Shown: positions 24,167 through 33,499, numbered from the stretch's first letter. The stretch is 46,135 nt of DNA from Pseudomonas sp. MIACH (GCF_001269925.1 NZ_LHVO01000021.1:1-46135); one strand, 5' to 3'. Translations and numbers: made by a program. Notes: a model not told the origin generated them from the letters alone.

Positions 24167-24643
24167 TCAAGCCGCCATGGGCTTGCTCGACTGCAACTTT
24201 TTATGCGCCGCTTTCATGGCTTCCATTTCAGCGCCCAACTCTTCAAGCAGCGCCTTGCCCAGCAGCTTTTTAGCCTGCGGGAACATCTCGGTTTCCTCTT
24301 CTTCGATATGGTGCTCGAGCAATTCCTTGACTACTTTGACGCGGCCGGAAAACTCGGTGGTCGAAGGTTCGGTTTGCTTCAGGTCGGGCAGTACCAGGGA
24401 GTCGACGGTGCGATGCTCTTCCTTGGCCTCGTGGTACATGATGTCCTGTTCCTTGCCGCCGGCTTTTCTGAACGCCGGGTAGAGGATTTCTTCTTCCAGC
24501 TTGGTGTGCAGGCTGATTTCCGCTTCCAGCTTGGCCAGCAACTCGGTGCGCTTTTTAACCCCGCGTTCGGTGGATTCACTCAGTTGGGTGAGCAGGGCCT
24601 TCACGCGTTCGTGGTCGGCTTTGAGCAGGTCAATGGCATTCAT
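24167..24643 (-). CDS. Hemerythrin HHE-domain protein
   Basis: A 158-residue all-helical protein with two HHE-type halves that can hold a di-iron centre binding oxygen or nitric oxide. Ligand-bearing segments are ADHERVKALL near the N-terminus, HTKLEEEILYPAF, and LLEHHIEEEETEMFPQAKK. It is probably cytoplasmic. I start at the ATG at 24643, eight bases after GAGG, and not at the GTG at 24652. Such proteins occur with stress genes (PfpI, PLDc_N) as here. The 256 bases upstream to 24899 hold an AT-rich patch, but I cannot assign a promoter. Confidence 0.88.
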   Translation of the reverse strand: MNAIDLLKADHERVKALLTQLSESTERGVKKRTELLAKLEAEISLHTKLEEEILYPAFRKAGGKEQDIMYHEAKEEHRTVDSLVLPDLKQTEPSTTEFSGRVKVVKELLEHHIEEEETEMFPQAKKLLGKALLEELGAEMEAMKAAHKKLQSSKPMAA

Positions 24644-24899
24644 GGGTGACACCTCACGGGAATTTCAGGGCGTGTCGATATGCACGCCTCGTCTACTGCT
24701 GTGGTGCATCAGTTGTACCAACTTGAGTTTTTTTAAATTCGTGTTTTATTTCAATGGGCTACAAAAGGCGGGAGGCAGTGCCCGTCGTGCAGGTTGCATG
24801 GTTGGCCGTGCGGCGCGTTGCATTCCACAACGCAAGAAAATTTAAATGAACCCTCGTGCCCGATGCTTGACCTAACCCATACGACCTAGGAGGTGAAGC

Positions 24900-25106
24900 A
24901 TGGAAATTCAATATATCTGGATCGGCTTGGCGGTGATTTTGCTGTTGCTGGAGTTGTGGGCGATCAATATCGTCCTGCGCAGCACCGGTGGTTGGGAGAG
25001 CAAGGGGTTGTGGTTGGTGATCCTGATTTTTGTGCCGTTGTTTGGCTTGATTGCCTGGGCGATGTTCGGGCCCAAACGTGAGATGCCGCAGCAGCGTAAA
25101 AGCTGA
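24900..25106 (+). CDS. Small two-helix membrane protein, PLDc_N domain
   Basis: A 68-residue protein with two hydrophobic helices (YIWIGLAVILLLLELWAI and LWLVILIFVPLFGLIAWAMF) and a short charged tail. The pattern VILLLLELWAI ... FVPLFGLIAW resembles the phospholipase D-nuclease N-terminal (PLDc_N) family found as free-standing membrane proteins. The function is unknown. An excellent ribosome site (TAGGAGGTG) stands before the ATG. A strong hairpin terminator follows 17 bases after the stop. Confidence 0.85.
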   Translation: MEIQYIWIGLAVILLLLELWAINIVLRSTGGWESKGLWLVILIFVPLFGLIAWAMFGPKREMPQQRKS

Positions 25107-25123
25107 GTGGTTTGGGGAAAGGA

Positions 25124-25149
25124 AAACAGGCGCCGAGAGGCGCCTGTTT
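25124..25149. terminator. Bidirectional rho-independent terminator
   Basis: An 11-bp perfect stem, AAACAGGCGCC with its complement around a GAGA loop, has A-rich bases on the left and T-rich bases on the right. It lies between two convergent genes (PLDc_N protein and PfpI protein) and can end both transcripts. Confidence 0.88.
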
Positions 25150-25167
25150 ACATTCAACCGTGGCCGT

Positions 25168-25728
25168 TCAACCGGCGACAGCCTTGGCAATCGCCTCATT
25201 GAACGCTGGCAAATCATCCGGTGTGCGCGAGGTGATCAACGTCCAGCCATTGGCCTGGCACTGCTTGACCTCGGCATCCACCCATCCAGCGGCGCCGGCG
25301 TTTTCCAGGTCGATGCGCACGCTCTTATAGGAGGTCAGGGTCTTGCCCTTGATCACGCCGGCGTCGATCAAGGTCCATGGGCCGTGACAGATCGCCGCGA
25401 TGGTTTTACCCGCGTCGGTGAAGTCCTTGATCAGGCGCAGCGCGGCCGCATCCTGGCGCAGGGTATCGGCATTGACGGTACCGCCGGGGATGACCAAGGC
25501 GTCAAAGTCGCTGCTCACGACGTCCGACAGTTGCACGTCGGATTCCACGGTTTTGTCCTTCTCGGTGTCGCCGACAAAGGTCTGGGTAGTGCCGCCTTTG
25601 CTCGAAGCGTGGGTCACCGCGGCGCCGTAACCGCGCAAGGCGTCCAGGGGCTTGAGCAGTTCGTCGCGCTCGATGCCGGTGTTGGAGGTGATGATCAAAA
25701 TCTTCTTGCCGTTAAGGTGTGAACTCAT
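25168..25728 (-). CDS. DJ-1/PfpI family protein (YhbO-like)
   Basis: A 186-residue cytoplasmic protein of the DJ-1/PfpI superfamily; members act as glyoxalases/deglycases or stress chaperones. The nucleophile is Cys114 in AAICHGPW, with His115 next to it and the activating Glu20 in NTGIERDEL. The length is that of PfpI/YhbO (about 170-190). A clear AGGAGA precedes the ATG. It is convergent with the PLDc_N gene across a strong terminator. The older label of intracellular protease is less likely than a deglycase-type role, but the substrate cannot be told from sequence. Confidence 0.9.
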   Translation of the reverse strand: MSSHLNGKKILIITSNTGIERDELLKPLDALRGYGAAVTHASSKGGTTQTFVGDTEKDKTVESDVQLSDVVSSDFDALVIPGGTVNADTLRQDAAALRLIKDFTDAGKTIAAICHGPWTLIDAGVIKGKTLTSYKSVRIDLENAGAAGWVDAEVKQCQANGWTLITSRTPDDLPAFNEAIAKAVAG

Positions 25729-25941
25729 GATCGAGTGTCTCCTGAGGGGTGGATTAAAGAAGCGATATGGGAGAGTGGATCGAGTCCGGGCGGCAAAGGT
25801 TTAAATTAATTTGCGCTTATTTCGCCGGCGGTTGGCGCGGGCAATTTCCTTGAACTATCCAAATTCACCGGCCTCTGCGAGCAGGCTGCCGAGACCGAGC
25901 GCAAGCTGGGTCACTGAGTGCCAAAGTGCGGCAAGCGGGCT

Positions 25942-26098
25942 TTTGTGGCGAGCGGGCTTGCCCCGCGTTGGGCTGCGAAGCGGCCCTAAAACCAGCCACC
26001 GCGTTTAGGCAGGATAGTGGCGGCGGGCTTATTGAGGGGCGCTACGCGCCCCAACGCGGGGCAAGCCCGCTCGCCACAACAAGCCCGCTCGCCACAAC
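25942..26098. repeat. Inverted-repeat element (GTGGCGAGCGGG family)
   Basis: The left arm GTGGCGAGCGGGCTTGCCCC (from 25944) and its complement ending at about 26077 enclose about 90 bases. The right arm is partly duplicated in tandem (AACAAGCCCGCTCGCCAC, second copy to about 26096). It is the same family as the inner element at 20172-20304. The rest of the gene-free 25729-26123 is leader DNA of PfpI and a 35-codon open stretch discussed in the findings. Confidence 0.8.
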
Positions 26099-26123
26099 AA
26101 GCCTGCCAGCCGCACCGTTGCTG

Positions 26124-26909
26124 CTACTCGGTATCCACCCGCAACACCTCCAACCCTAACTGCTCATACGCCTCCACACTCGGCACATGCCACTCCGTGA
26201 TCAACGTGTGAATACGGTTGCACGGCGCCACCACAAACGGCTCCACCGCTCCCAGCTTGTCCGCCAGGGTCACCGCTACCACATGGGAGGCGCTGTCGAG
26301 CAGGGCCTGTTTGACCGCGACCTCGTCAAAATGCAGCGAGCTGATGCCCACTTGCGGGTGCAGTGCGCAGACCCCGGTAAACAGCAGGTCGGCCTTGATA
26401 CTCTGGATCAGGCGCACGCTTTCCTGGCCGCTGGTAGACAAGGTGGCCGGGTTGAGTTGGCCGCCGGCGAGAATCACTTTTACGTCGGGATGGTCGGCCA
26501 GGGCGATGGCGATCATCGGTGACGGCGTGACAACGGTCAGGCGGATCGAACGTGGCAATGACTGGGCGATCTGCAACGTGGTGGAGCCGGAATCGAACAG
26601 CACGATCTGGCCGTCTTGCACCTGATCGGCGGCGAGTTGGGCAAGTTGACGCTTGGCTTCATTGGTCTCGCCGACACGGGTGAAGAAGTCCTTGCCGGTG
26701 TCCTTGGGCCGGGGCAGGGCGCCACCGTGTACGCGCTGCAACAGGCCGGCGGCGGCGAGTTCACCGAGGTCGCGGCGGATTGTGTCCTGGGACACCGCGA
26801 AGTGGTCCACCAGTTCCGAGGCAGTGACTTTGCCGTCGCGTTCCAGCAGCAACAGGATCTTCTGTTTGCGCAGCGAAGGCAGGTCGATGGCGTGATGAGT
26901 GTTGTGCAT
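26124..26909 (-). CDS. DeoR/GlpR-family transcriptional regulator
   Basis: A 261-residue regulator. The N-terminal DeoR helix-turn-helix is clear from LRKQKILLLLERDGKVTASE and VSQDTIRRDLGELAAAGLLQ, followed by the VHGGAL signature. The C-terminal sugar-phosphate-sensing domain (DeoRC) shows LFDSGSTTLQIA and the later DLLFTGVCALHP segment. Such proteins usually repress a neighbouring catabolic operon and are released by a phosphorylated sugar. It is divergent from the dehydrogenase gene at 27031 across 121 bases, so that gene is the likely target. No convincing operator repeat was found by eye. Confidence 0.9.
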   Translation of the reverse strand: MHNTHHAIDLPSLRKQKILLLLERDGKVTASELVDHFAVSQDTIRRDLGELAAAGLLQRVHGGALPRPKDTGKDFFTRVGETNEAKRQLAQLAADQVQDGQIVLFDSGSTTLQIAQSLPRSIRLTVVTPSPMIAIALADHPDVKVILAGGQLNPATLSTSGQESVRLIQSIKADLLFTGVCALHPQVGISSLHFDEVAVKQALLDSASHVVAVTLADKLGAVEPFVVAPCNRIHTLITEWHVPSVEAYEQLGLEVLRVDTE

Positions 26910-27030
26910 GGTTATGCGCTTTTTTGCGGGTTTGTGCGAGATTAGTCCGCAGTCGATATAAACGCAATGGCTGGTTGCCCACCCGTGGGGCGGTTACTCT
27001 CTGTGCTCAGTTCAGGGAGAGGTGACCTAG

Positions 27031-28206
27031 ATGTCGTTGATTACAACCATCGAAGATTTACGCAAGCTCGCGCAAAAACGTGTCCCACGGATGTTCTACG
27101 ACTACGCCGATTCCGGGTCCTGGACTGAGAGCACCTACCGGGCCAATGAAAGCGATTTTGCCCGGATCAAATTCCGCCAGCGTGTGGCGCGCAATATCGA
27201 TGAACGTTCGATCCGTACCACCATGATCGGCCAGGACATGGCCATGCCGTTGGCCCTCGCACCGACGGGCCTGGCCGGCATGCAGCATGCCGATGGCGAG
27301 ATCCTCACCGCCCGTGCCGCGGCCGCGTTCGGCCTGCGCTATACCTTGTCGACCATGAGTATCTGTTCCCTCGAAGACATTGCCGAACACGTCGGCAAGC
27401 CGTTCTGGTTCCAGCTGTATGTGATGCGCGATCGTGGGTTTGTCGAGCAATTGATCGAGCGCGCCAAGGCTGCCGGCGTGGATGCGCTGGTGCTGACCCT
27501 GGACCTGCAGATCCTCGGGCAGCGCCACAAGGATCTGATCAACGGCCTGTCGGCACCGCCCAAGCTGACCCTGGCGAATATCCTCAACATGGCCACCAAG
27601 CCGCGCTGGGTGATGGGCATGCTCGGCACCCAACGGCGCGGTTTCGGCAATATCGTCGGGCATGTGAAGGGTGTGGCGGACATGAGTTCGCTGTCGTCGT
27701 GGACCGCCCAGCAATTCGACCCGCGCCTGAGTTGGGACGATGTGGAATGGATCAAGAAGTGCTGGGGCGGCAAGCTGATCATCAAGGGCATTCTCGATGT
27801 AGAAGACGCGCGCCTGGCCGCCAATTCCGGTGCCGATGCACTGGTGGTGAGCAACCACGGTGGCCGCCAGTTGGACGGCGCACCGTCGAGCATCAGCCAA
27901 TTGCCGGCGATTGTCGAAGCGGTGGGCGAGCGTATCGAGGTATGGCTGGATGGCGGGATTCGTTCCGGCCAGGACGTGCTCAAGGCCATGGCACTCGGCG
28001 CCAAGGGCACCATGATCGGCCGCCCGCATTTGTACGGTTTGGGCGCGATGGGCGAGGCCGGTGTGACCAAGGCACTCGACATCATCGCCCGTGAGCTGGA
28101 CGTCACGATGGCACTGTGTGGCTATAACGATATACGCGATGTGAATCGCCAGATTTTGCTGCCGGGTACCTTCCCCGAAAGCGTTTATGCAGCAAAAAAA
28201 TCGTAA
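27031..28206 (+). CDS. FMN-dependent alpha-hydroxy-acid dehydrogenase (L-lactate dehydrogenase type)
   Basis: A 391-residue flavoenzyme of the glycolate oxidase/LldD family that oxidises 2-hydroxy acids such as L-lactate to 2-oxo acids, passing electrons to quinone. The active-site histidine lies in VVSNHGGRQLDGAPS. FMN-binding parts are APTGLAGMQH, WFQLYVMRDR, LIIKGILDVEDA and WLDGGIRSGQDVLKA-LGA. GGAGAGGTGA precedes the ATG at 27031. It is divergent from a DeoR regulator, an arrangement different from lldR-lldD pairs (GntR type), so a different hydroxy acid is possible. Confidence 0.88.
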   Translation: MSLITTIEDLRKLAQKRVPRMFYDYADSGSWTESTYRANESDFARIKFRQRVARNIDERSIRTTMIGQDMAMPLALAPTGLAGMQHADGEILTARAAAAFGLRYTLSTMSICSLEDIAEHVGKPFWFQLYVMRDRGFVEQLIERAKAAGVDALVLTLDLQILGQRHKDLINGLSAPPKLTLANILNMATKPRWVMGMLGTQRRGFGNIVGHVKGVADMSSLSSWTAQQFDPRLSWDDVEWIKKCWGGKLIIKGILDVEDARLAANSGADALVVSNHGGRQLDGAPSSISQLPAIVEAVGERIEVWLDGGIRSGQDVLKAMALGAKGTMIGRPHLYGLGAMGEAGVTKALDIIARELDVTMALCGYNDIRDVNRQILLPGTFPESVYAAKKS

Positions 28207-28335
28207 AAAAATAAAAAGAGTTGTCCACGAAAACCGTGGGTATCTCTGTGGATAACTTTGCGAACGCCCGGCAGGGTTGGCGATTTAACCAAAGGTTAAT
28301 ATTTGATCAACTGCCGGCGAGGGCCAGTATGGGCA

Positions 28336-28366
28336 GGGTTTGCGCTTGACAGCCAAGCGCGAACCC
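28336..28366. terminator. Hairpin between convergent genes
   Basis: GGGTT-T-GCGCTTG pairs with CAAGCGC-G-AACCC across a five-base loop, with one internal mismatch. It lies between the dehydrogenase and the convergent hydrolase. There is no clear T run, so it may be a weak bidirectional terminator. Confidence 0.4.
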
Positions 28367-28383
28367 AGTGCCGAAAAGCACAT

Positions 28384-29310
28384 TTATGACTCGTTGTTGC
28401 GACCTGCGGCGTGGGTCACAACCTGGGCCGGCATCTTCGCTTGCATCAGGTTATCCAGTGCCTGGCGATAGCTGCGACCGGCCAGGCTCATGCTGTTGTT
28501 GTGGCTGGCACCGGGCACCAGCAACAGTCGCTTGGGTTCCTGGGCGGCTTCAAACAGTTGCTCGCTGAAACGCGGCGGTACGTAGCGGTCGTCCAGGCCA
28601 TGCACCACCAGCAGCGGCATATGGATGTCGGCGATCTTGTCGATGGAGTCGAACTTCTGCGACAGCAGCCAGCGTACCGGTAATGAGGTGTTGGCCACCG
28701 CCGTGGCGACGTCCGCCAGGGATGTAAATGTCGACTCGATCACCAGGCCGCGTACCGGCAGCGGCGTTTGCTTGCCTAGTTCGGCGGCCAGGTCGATGGC
28801 CACCGCGCCGCCGAGTGAGTGTCCATAGATCAGGCGTTTGCCAGGGTCCGGTTGCAGTACCTGGAAGCGTTCCCAGGCGACGCGCGCATCTTCGTACACG
28901 GTGGTCTCCGACGGCAGTTCACCGTGGCTCTGGCCGAAACCGCGATAGTCGATGGCCAGCACCGAGAACCCGAGTGCATGCAATTGCTCGATGCGAAACA
29001 GCTGGCCGGTGAGGTTCCAGCGTACGCCGTGCAGGTAGAGGATCGCCGGCGCGTCCTTGTTGGCTGCCGGGTACCACCAGCCATGAATGTTCTGCCCCGA
29101 CTTGAAACTGGCGGGCTTGAGTTCGAATTCCTGCACCGCCTTGGGCAAGCCGCTGTACCAACCGGCAGTGCCCGGCTCGATACGAAATACCAGCTCGCGC
29201 TCCTTGTGCTGCAGCACGCTGCAACCCACCGGCAGGCCAATGATCAACAGCGCCATGCACAGCAGGGGAAACCAGCGCAGGCTCAGGCGCGAGAGAAAAC
29301 GAGAGGGCAT
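28384..29310 (-). CDS. Alpha/beta hydrolase, probable membrane-anchored lipoprotein
   Basis: A 308-residue serine hydrolase. The N-terminus (MPSRFLSRLSLRWFPLLCMA ... GLPVGCSV) is a hydrophobic signal followed by a Cys that may be lipidated, though proline at the -3 position is unusual. The alpha/beta fold shows AILYLHGVRWNLTG, AIDYRGFGQSHGEL, the nucleophile elbow YGHSLGG and the late acid/His region LVVHGLDDRYVP and PGASHNNS. The family resembles YfhR/BEM46 membrane hydrolases; the substrate is unknown. I start at 29310; an earlier in-frame ATG at 29433 adds residues with no signal character. Confidence 0.82.
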   Translation of the reverse strand: MPSRFLSRLSLRWFPLLCMALLIIGLPVGCSVLQHKERELVFRIEPGTAGWYSGLPKAVQEFELKPASFKSGQNIHGWWYPAANKDAPAILYLHGVRWNLTGQLFRIEQLHALGFSVLAIDYRGFGQSHGELPSETTVYEDARVAWERFQVLQPDPGKRLIYGHSLGGAVAIDLAAELGKQTPLPVRGLVIESTFTSLADVATAVANTSLPVRWLLSQKFDSIDKIADIHMPLLVVHGLDDRYVPPRFSEQLFEAAQEPKRLLLVPGASHNNSMSLAGRSYRQALDNLMQAKMPAQVVTHAAGRNNES

Positions 29311-29472
29311 GAAGATTCCAGGGCAAAGGTGAAACGGTGGTTTTACCAGATGGCCTACACAGGCAGGTATAAATTCGACGGCTGTCCAGGGTGATTGCTT
29401 GCAAAGTGTTACAGCGTTGAACAACCCGTGCACAGGTTGTTAGGGTAGGCGGCCGAACAGGAGAACAAGCAC

Positions 29473-30318
29473 ATGGATTTCACAGGTAAAACCGCCATCG
29501 TGACTGGCGGTGCGCGCGGGTTGGGACTCAGTTATGCACGAGCGCTGGCCCTGGGCGGTGCCCGGGTGGTGATCAGCGATATCGGCGCCGACAAGGCCGG
29601 TGCCGGCAACGATGCCTCGGTAGTACAGGCGGCGGCGGAGGCCTTGCAGGCCGAAGGGCTCGCAGTGGTCGGACATGGCGGCGACTTGTCCACCAACGAG
29701 GGTTGCCAGCAACTGGTTGCGTACGCCATCGAGGCATTCGGTCAACTCGATATCCTGATTCACAACGCCGGTTGGGTGGGTTACCAGAACATCCAGGACC
29801 TGGATGCCGCGTTCCTGCAGCGGGCCATGGACATCAACCTCTACGCGCCACTTTGGTTGTGCAAACACGCGTGGCCGCACCTGCTGCGCTCAACCGCGCC
29901 ACGCATTATCCTCACCACCTCCGACCGCGCCATGTACGCACAATACGAGCAGACCGGCCTGGTGGCCTACAGCGCTGGCAAGATGGCGCAACTGGGGATC
30001 ATGAACGCGCTGAGCCATGAGGGTGCCGAAGCTGGCATCCGGGTCAATGCGATCTCGCCGGTGGCCAAGACGCGGATGTGGGGCGTGACCGAGGAACCCG
30101 ACGAGCTCAAGCCGGATTGGGTGACACCGGGAGTATTGTTTCTCGCCTCCACGCTGTGCGAGGACACCGGCTACATCCTGCGGGCCAGCAACGGTCAATT
30201 CACCGCAACGCGTTTCACTGAGAATCCTGGTGTGGATTACCCGCGCAACCTGGCGCGGATCCACGCCGGCAGTGCTGAAGAAGTCGCCGCCGCGTGGCCT
30301 CGCATCAAACAAGCGTGA
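29473..30318 (+). CDS. Short-chain dehydrogenase/reductase
   Basis: A 281-residue NAD(P)-dependent SDR. The Rossmann glycine motif is TGGARGLG (11-18), and NAG (98-100) lies in the usual fourth strand. The catalytic set is Ser150, Tyr166 and Lys170 (YSAGK). Asp at the end of the second strand (ISDIGAD) suggests NAD preference. The C-terminal extension after the fold (residues about 245-281) is somewhat longer than in minimal SDRs, resembling the bacterial multifunctional-enzyme/hydroxyacyl group. AGGAGA precedes the ATG. The Nudix gene follows 34 bases later, so the two are probably cotranscribed. The substrate is unknown. Confidence 0.88.
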   Translation: MDFTGKTAIVTGGARGLGLSYARALALGGARVVISDIGADKAGAGNDASVVQAAAEALQAEGLAVVGHGGDLSTNEGCQQLVAYAIEAFGQLDILIHNAGWVGYQNIQDLDAAFLQRAMDINLYAPLWLCKHAWPHLLRSTAPRIILTTSDRAMYAQYEQTGLVAYSAGKMAQLGIMNALSHEGAEAGIRVNAISPVAKTRMWGVTEEPDELKPDWVTPGVLFLASTLCEDTGYILRASNGQFTATRFTENPGVDYPRNLARIHAGSAEEVAAAWPRIKQA

Positions 30319-30352
30319 ACCCCGATTACTCCTTGGAACAAAGAGCCTGACC

Positions 30353-30940
30353 ATGGACAACAGCCCCGTTCGCATCACCGCCGAAGAAACCCTCTCGGAC
30401 AACTGGTACCTGCTGAAAAAATACAGCTTCGACCTGCGTCGCCGCGACGGCAGTTGGCAAGCCCAGACCCGCGAGGTGTATGACCGCGGCAACGGCGCGA
30501 CCATCCTGCTGTACAACCGCGAGCAGCGCACGGTGTTGCTGATTCGCCAGTTCCGCATGCCCACCTTCGTCAATGACTACCACGGCTATCTGATTGAAGC
30601 GGCGGCGGGGTTACTGGACAACGCCAGCCCCGAAGAGCGCATTCGCCTGGAGGCGGAGGAAGAGACGGGTTATCGCGTCGGGCATGTGGAGAAGATCTAT
30701 GCGGCGTTCATGAGCCCAGGGTCGGTCACCGAGCGGATTCACTTTTTCCTCGGCGAGTACCGGCCAGGAGATCGGATCGGCAGTGGCGGTGGCCTGGAAG
30801 AGGAGGGCGAGGACATCGAGGTGCTGGAGCTGGGCTTCGAGCAGGCGTTGGCCATGGTGCAGAGCGGCGAGATCGCAGACGGCAAGACCATCATGTTGTT
30901 GCAGCACCTGGAGTTGCGCATGCTCAAACAAGGTTGGTGA
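30353..30940 (+). CDS. nudK: Nudix hydrolase, NudK (GDP-mannose pyrophosphatase) type
   Basis: A 195-residue Nudix hydrolase. The Nudix box lies around residues 83-104 ([22 protein letters not shown]), where the EAEEETGY core holds the metal-binding glutamates. The N-terminal [21 protein letters not shown] and RQFRMPT are typical of NudK, which hydrolyses GDP-mannose and related sugar nucleotides. E. coli NudK has 191 residues. The start at 30353 is chosen over an open frame reaching back into the SDR gene. The exact substrate cannot be fixed from sequence; an ADP-ribose pyrophosphatase is the alternative. Confidence 0.85.
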   Translation: MDNSPVRITAEETLSDNWYLLKKYSFDLRRRDGSWQAQTREVYDRGNGATILLYNREQRTVLLIRQFRMPTFVNDYHGYLIEAAAGLLDNASPEERIRLEAEEETGYRVGHVEKIYAAFMSPGSVTERIHFFLGEYRPGDRIGSGGGLEEEGEDIEVLELGFEQALAMVQSGEIADGKTIMLLQHLELRMLKQGW

Positions 30941-31046
30941 CCCCCTGGCAGCGATCCCCCTTAAACAGCACGTACATGCAATTTTCCCACCCCCATCCCC
31001 GGCACACTCCCCTCATCGCTGAAATTTCAAGGCAGAGGGGCACACC

Positions 31047-31637
31047 ATGGACCCAGCACCGCAGACCGGGCGCGACGAAGTCGTCACCCTGGTGGTCAAA
31101 CACCTGATCAAACCCGGTCAGGAAGCCAACTACGAAGCCTGGTTGCGTCGCATCGTGCGCATTGCCGGCGAGCGTCCCGGCCACCTCGGTGTCGACGTGG
31201 TGCGCAGCAAACAGAACAACCTGGCGCTGTTCACCTGTGTCCTGCGCTACCGCTCCACCGATGATCTGGAAACCTGGCTCGAATCCCCCGAGCGCAAAAC
31301 CCTCATCACCGAAGCCGCGCCCATGCTGGCCGACGGCGACAAGACCGAGATCGGTGCGGTCAATGAATTCTGGTTCAGCCCCGACAGCGAAAACGCCGTC
31401 AAGCCGCCGCGCTGGAAGCAGGCGGTGGTGACCTTGTGCGTGATCCTGCCGCTGACCCTGCTGGTGCCGATCGTGTGGGGCCCGATCCTGCGTCTGCACC
31501 CGTTCCTGTCCAACTACGTGGTCGCCACCTTCCTGGTCACCGTGACCATCGTCCTGCTGGTGGTCTACCTGTTGATGCCGGCGGCCACCCGCCTGTTCGC
31601 TCCCTGGCTTGAAGCCTCTGTAAAGGAAACCCTATGA
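31047..31637 (+). CDS. ABM-domain membrane protein
   Basis: A 196-residue protein. It joins an antibiotic-biosynthesis-monooxygenase-type ferredoxin-like domain (about 10-105, VTLVVKHLIKPGQEANYEAW, with HLGVDVVR) to two C-terminal transmembrane helices (about 128-150 and 161-180). The soluble domain faces one side of the inner membrane. ABM folds act as small monooxygenases or haem/quinol-binding dimers, but which applies is unknown. AGAGGGG precedes the ATG. The stop overlaps the amidohydrolase start by four bases (ATGA), so the two are translationally coupled. The 106 bases upstream hold no recognised site. Confidence 0.85.
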   Translation: MDPAPQTGRDEVVTLVVKHLIKPGQEANYEAWLRRIVRIAGERPGHLGVDVVRSKQNNLALFTCVLRYRSTDDLETWLESPERKTLITEAAPMLADGDKTEIGAVNEFWFSPDSENAVKPPRWKQAVVTLCVILPLTLLVPIVWGPILRLHPFLSNYVVATFLVTVTIVLLVVYLLMPAATRLFAPWLEASVKETL

Positions 31638-33472
31638 ACGCCGATCTGATTCTGTTCAATGGCCAGTTCCACACCGTGGACCGTGAAAACCCACGGGCAA
31701 CCGCCGTCGCCATCCGCGAGGGGCGCTTCGTTGCCGTTGGCACCGATGGCGAGGCCATGGCCCTGCGTGGCAGCGGCACCCAGGTCATCGACCTCAAGGG
31801 CCGCACGGTGATCCCCGGCCTCAACGACTCGCACCTGCACCTGATCCGTGGCGGGCTGAACTACAACCTCGAACTGCGCTGGGAAGGCGTGCCGTCCCTG
31901 GCCGATGCCCTGCGCATGCTCAAGGAGCAGGCCGACCGTACCCCGACGCCGCAATGGGTGCGGGTGGTCGGTGGCTGGAACGAATTCCAGTTCGCCGAAA
32001 AACGCATGCCGACCCTGGAAGAGCTCAACCAGGCCGCGCCGGACACCCCGGTGTTTGTGCTGCACCTGTATGACCGTGCCTTGCTCAACCGCGCCGCCCT
32101 GCGCGTGGCCGGCTACACCAAGGACACGCCGAACCCGCCGGGTGGCGAGATCGTGCGCGACAGCAACGGCAACCCCACCGGCATGCTGGTGGCGCGACCC
32201 AACGCGATGATCCTCTACTCGACCTTGGCCAAAGGCCCGAAACTGCCGCTGGAATATCAGGTCAACTCGACGCGCCAGTTCATGCGCGAACTCAATCGCC
32301 TCGGCCTGACCAGCGCCATCGATGCCGGCGGTGGTTTCCAGAACTACCCCGATGACTACGCGGTGATCGAACAACTGGCCAAGGATGAACAGTTGACGGT
32401 GCGCATCGCCTACAACCTGTTCACCCAGAAGCCCAAGGAAGAACTCAGCGACTTCAAGAACTGGACCGGCAGCGTCACCCTGCACCAGGGCGATGACTAC
32501 CTGCGTCACAACGGCGCTGGCGAGATGCTGGTGTTCTCGGCCGCCGACTTCGAAGACTTCCTCGAACCCCGTCCCGACCTGCCGCTGACCATGGAGCAGG
32601 AGTTGGAACCGGTGGTGCGCCACCTGGTGGAGCAGCGCTGGCCGTTCCGCCTGCATGCCACCTATGACGAATCGATCTCGCGCATGCTCGACGTGTTCGA
32701 GAAGGTCAACCGCGACATTCCGTTCAATGGCTTGCCGTGGTTCTTCGACCATGCCGAAACCATCACACCGAAGAATATCGAGCGAGTGCGCGCCCTCGGG
32801 GGTGGTATTGCGATCCAGGACCGCATGGCGTTCCAGGGCGAATACTTCGTCGAGCGCTACGGCGCCAAGGCCGCCGAAGCCACACCACCGATCAAGCGCA
32901 TGCTCGCCGAAGGGGTGCCGGTAGGGGCGGGCACCGATGCCACGCGGGTGTCGAGCTACAACCCGTGGACCTCGCTGTACTGGATGGTCAGCGGCCGCAC
33001 CGTCGGTGGCCTGGAGCTGCACGCCGAAGGCCTGCCGCGCCTGACCGCGCTGGAGCTGTTCACCCATGGCAGCGCCTGGTTCTCGTCCGAGCAGGGCAAG
33101 AAAGGCCAGATCAAGGTCGGCCAATTGGCGGACGTGGCGGCGCTGTCGGCGGACTTTTTCAGCGTCGATGAAGAAGCCATCAAGTGGATCGAATCGGTGC
33201 TCACTGTCGTGGGCGGCAAGGTGGTCTACGGCGCCGGCGACTTTGAAGACTACGCACCGCCTCGCGTGCCGGTGCTGCCGGACTGGTCGCCGGTGGTCAA
33301 GGTGCCGGGGCACTGGCGCCCCAGTTCGCCGTTGCAAGCTCAAGTACACCAATGCAGCGGCCCGTGCGGCGTGCATTCCCACAGCCACGAAAAGGCGCGC
33401 CTTTCCAAAGTGCCGGTCAGCGACTTCCAGGGCTTCTGGGGAGCGTTTGGCTGCTCGTGCTTTGCGTTCTGA
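31634..33472 (+). CDS. YtcJ-like amidohydrolase
   Basis: A 612-residue metal-dependent hydrolase of the amidohydrolase_3 (YtcJ) group. Metal ligands His67 and His69 lie in PGLNDSHLHL. Later metal/active-site histidines lie in FRLHATYDES and WFFDHAETI, and the C-terminal catalytic Asp region in VPVGAGTDATRVSSYNPW. The last 50 residues form an unusual Cys/His-rich tail: CSGPCGVHSHSHEK, then WGAFGCSCFAF at the very end. The substrate is unknown. It is coupled to the ABM gene upstream and lies 27 bases before the YcaC-like gene, forming an operon. Confidence 0.88.
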   Translation: MNADLILFNGQFHTVDRENPRATAVAIREGRFVAVGTDGEAMALRGSGTQVIDLKGRTVIPGLNDSHLHLIRGGLNYNLELRWEGVPSLADALRMLKEQADRTPTPQWVRVVGGWNEFQFAEKRMPTLEELNQAAPDTPVFVLHLYDRALLNRAALRVAGYTKDTPNPPGGEIVRDSNGNPTGMLVARPNAMILYSTLAKGPKLPLEYQVNSTRQFMRELNRLGLTSAIDAGGGFQNYPDDYAVIEQLAKDEQLTVRIAYNLFTQKPKEELSDFKNWTGSVTLHQGDDYLRHNGAGEMLVFSAADFEDFLEPRPDLPLTMEQELEPVVRHLVEQRWPFRLHATYDESISRMLDVFEKVNRDIPFNGLPWFFDHAETITPKNIERVRALGGGIAIQDRMAFQGEYFVERYGAKAAEATPPIKRMLAEGVPVGAGTDATRVSSYNPWTSLYWMVSGRTVGGLELHAEGLPRLTALELFTHGSAWFSSEQGKKGQIKVGQLADVAALSADFFSVDEEAIKWIESVLTVVGGKVVYGAGDFEDYAPPRVPVLPDWSPVVKVPGHWRPSSPLQAQVHQCSGPCGVHSHSHEKARLSKVPVSDFQGFWGAFGCSCFAF

Positions 33473-33499
33473 TACCTAAACCCACAAAGGAGTTACCCC

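Noticed and set aside
28221..28255. Two DnaA-box-like 9-mers (TTGTCCACG and TGTGGATAA) as an origin
   Set aside because: Only two boxes, no AT-rich unwinding region, and no dnaA, dnaN or parAB genes nearby; probably chance.
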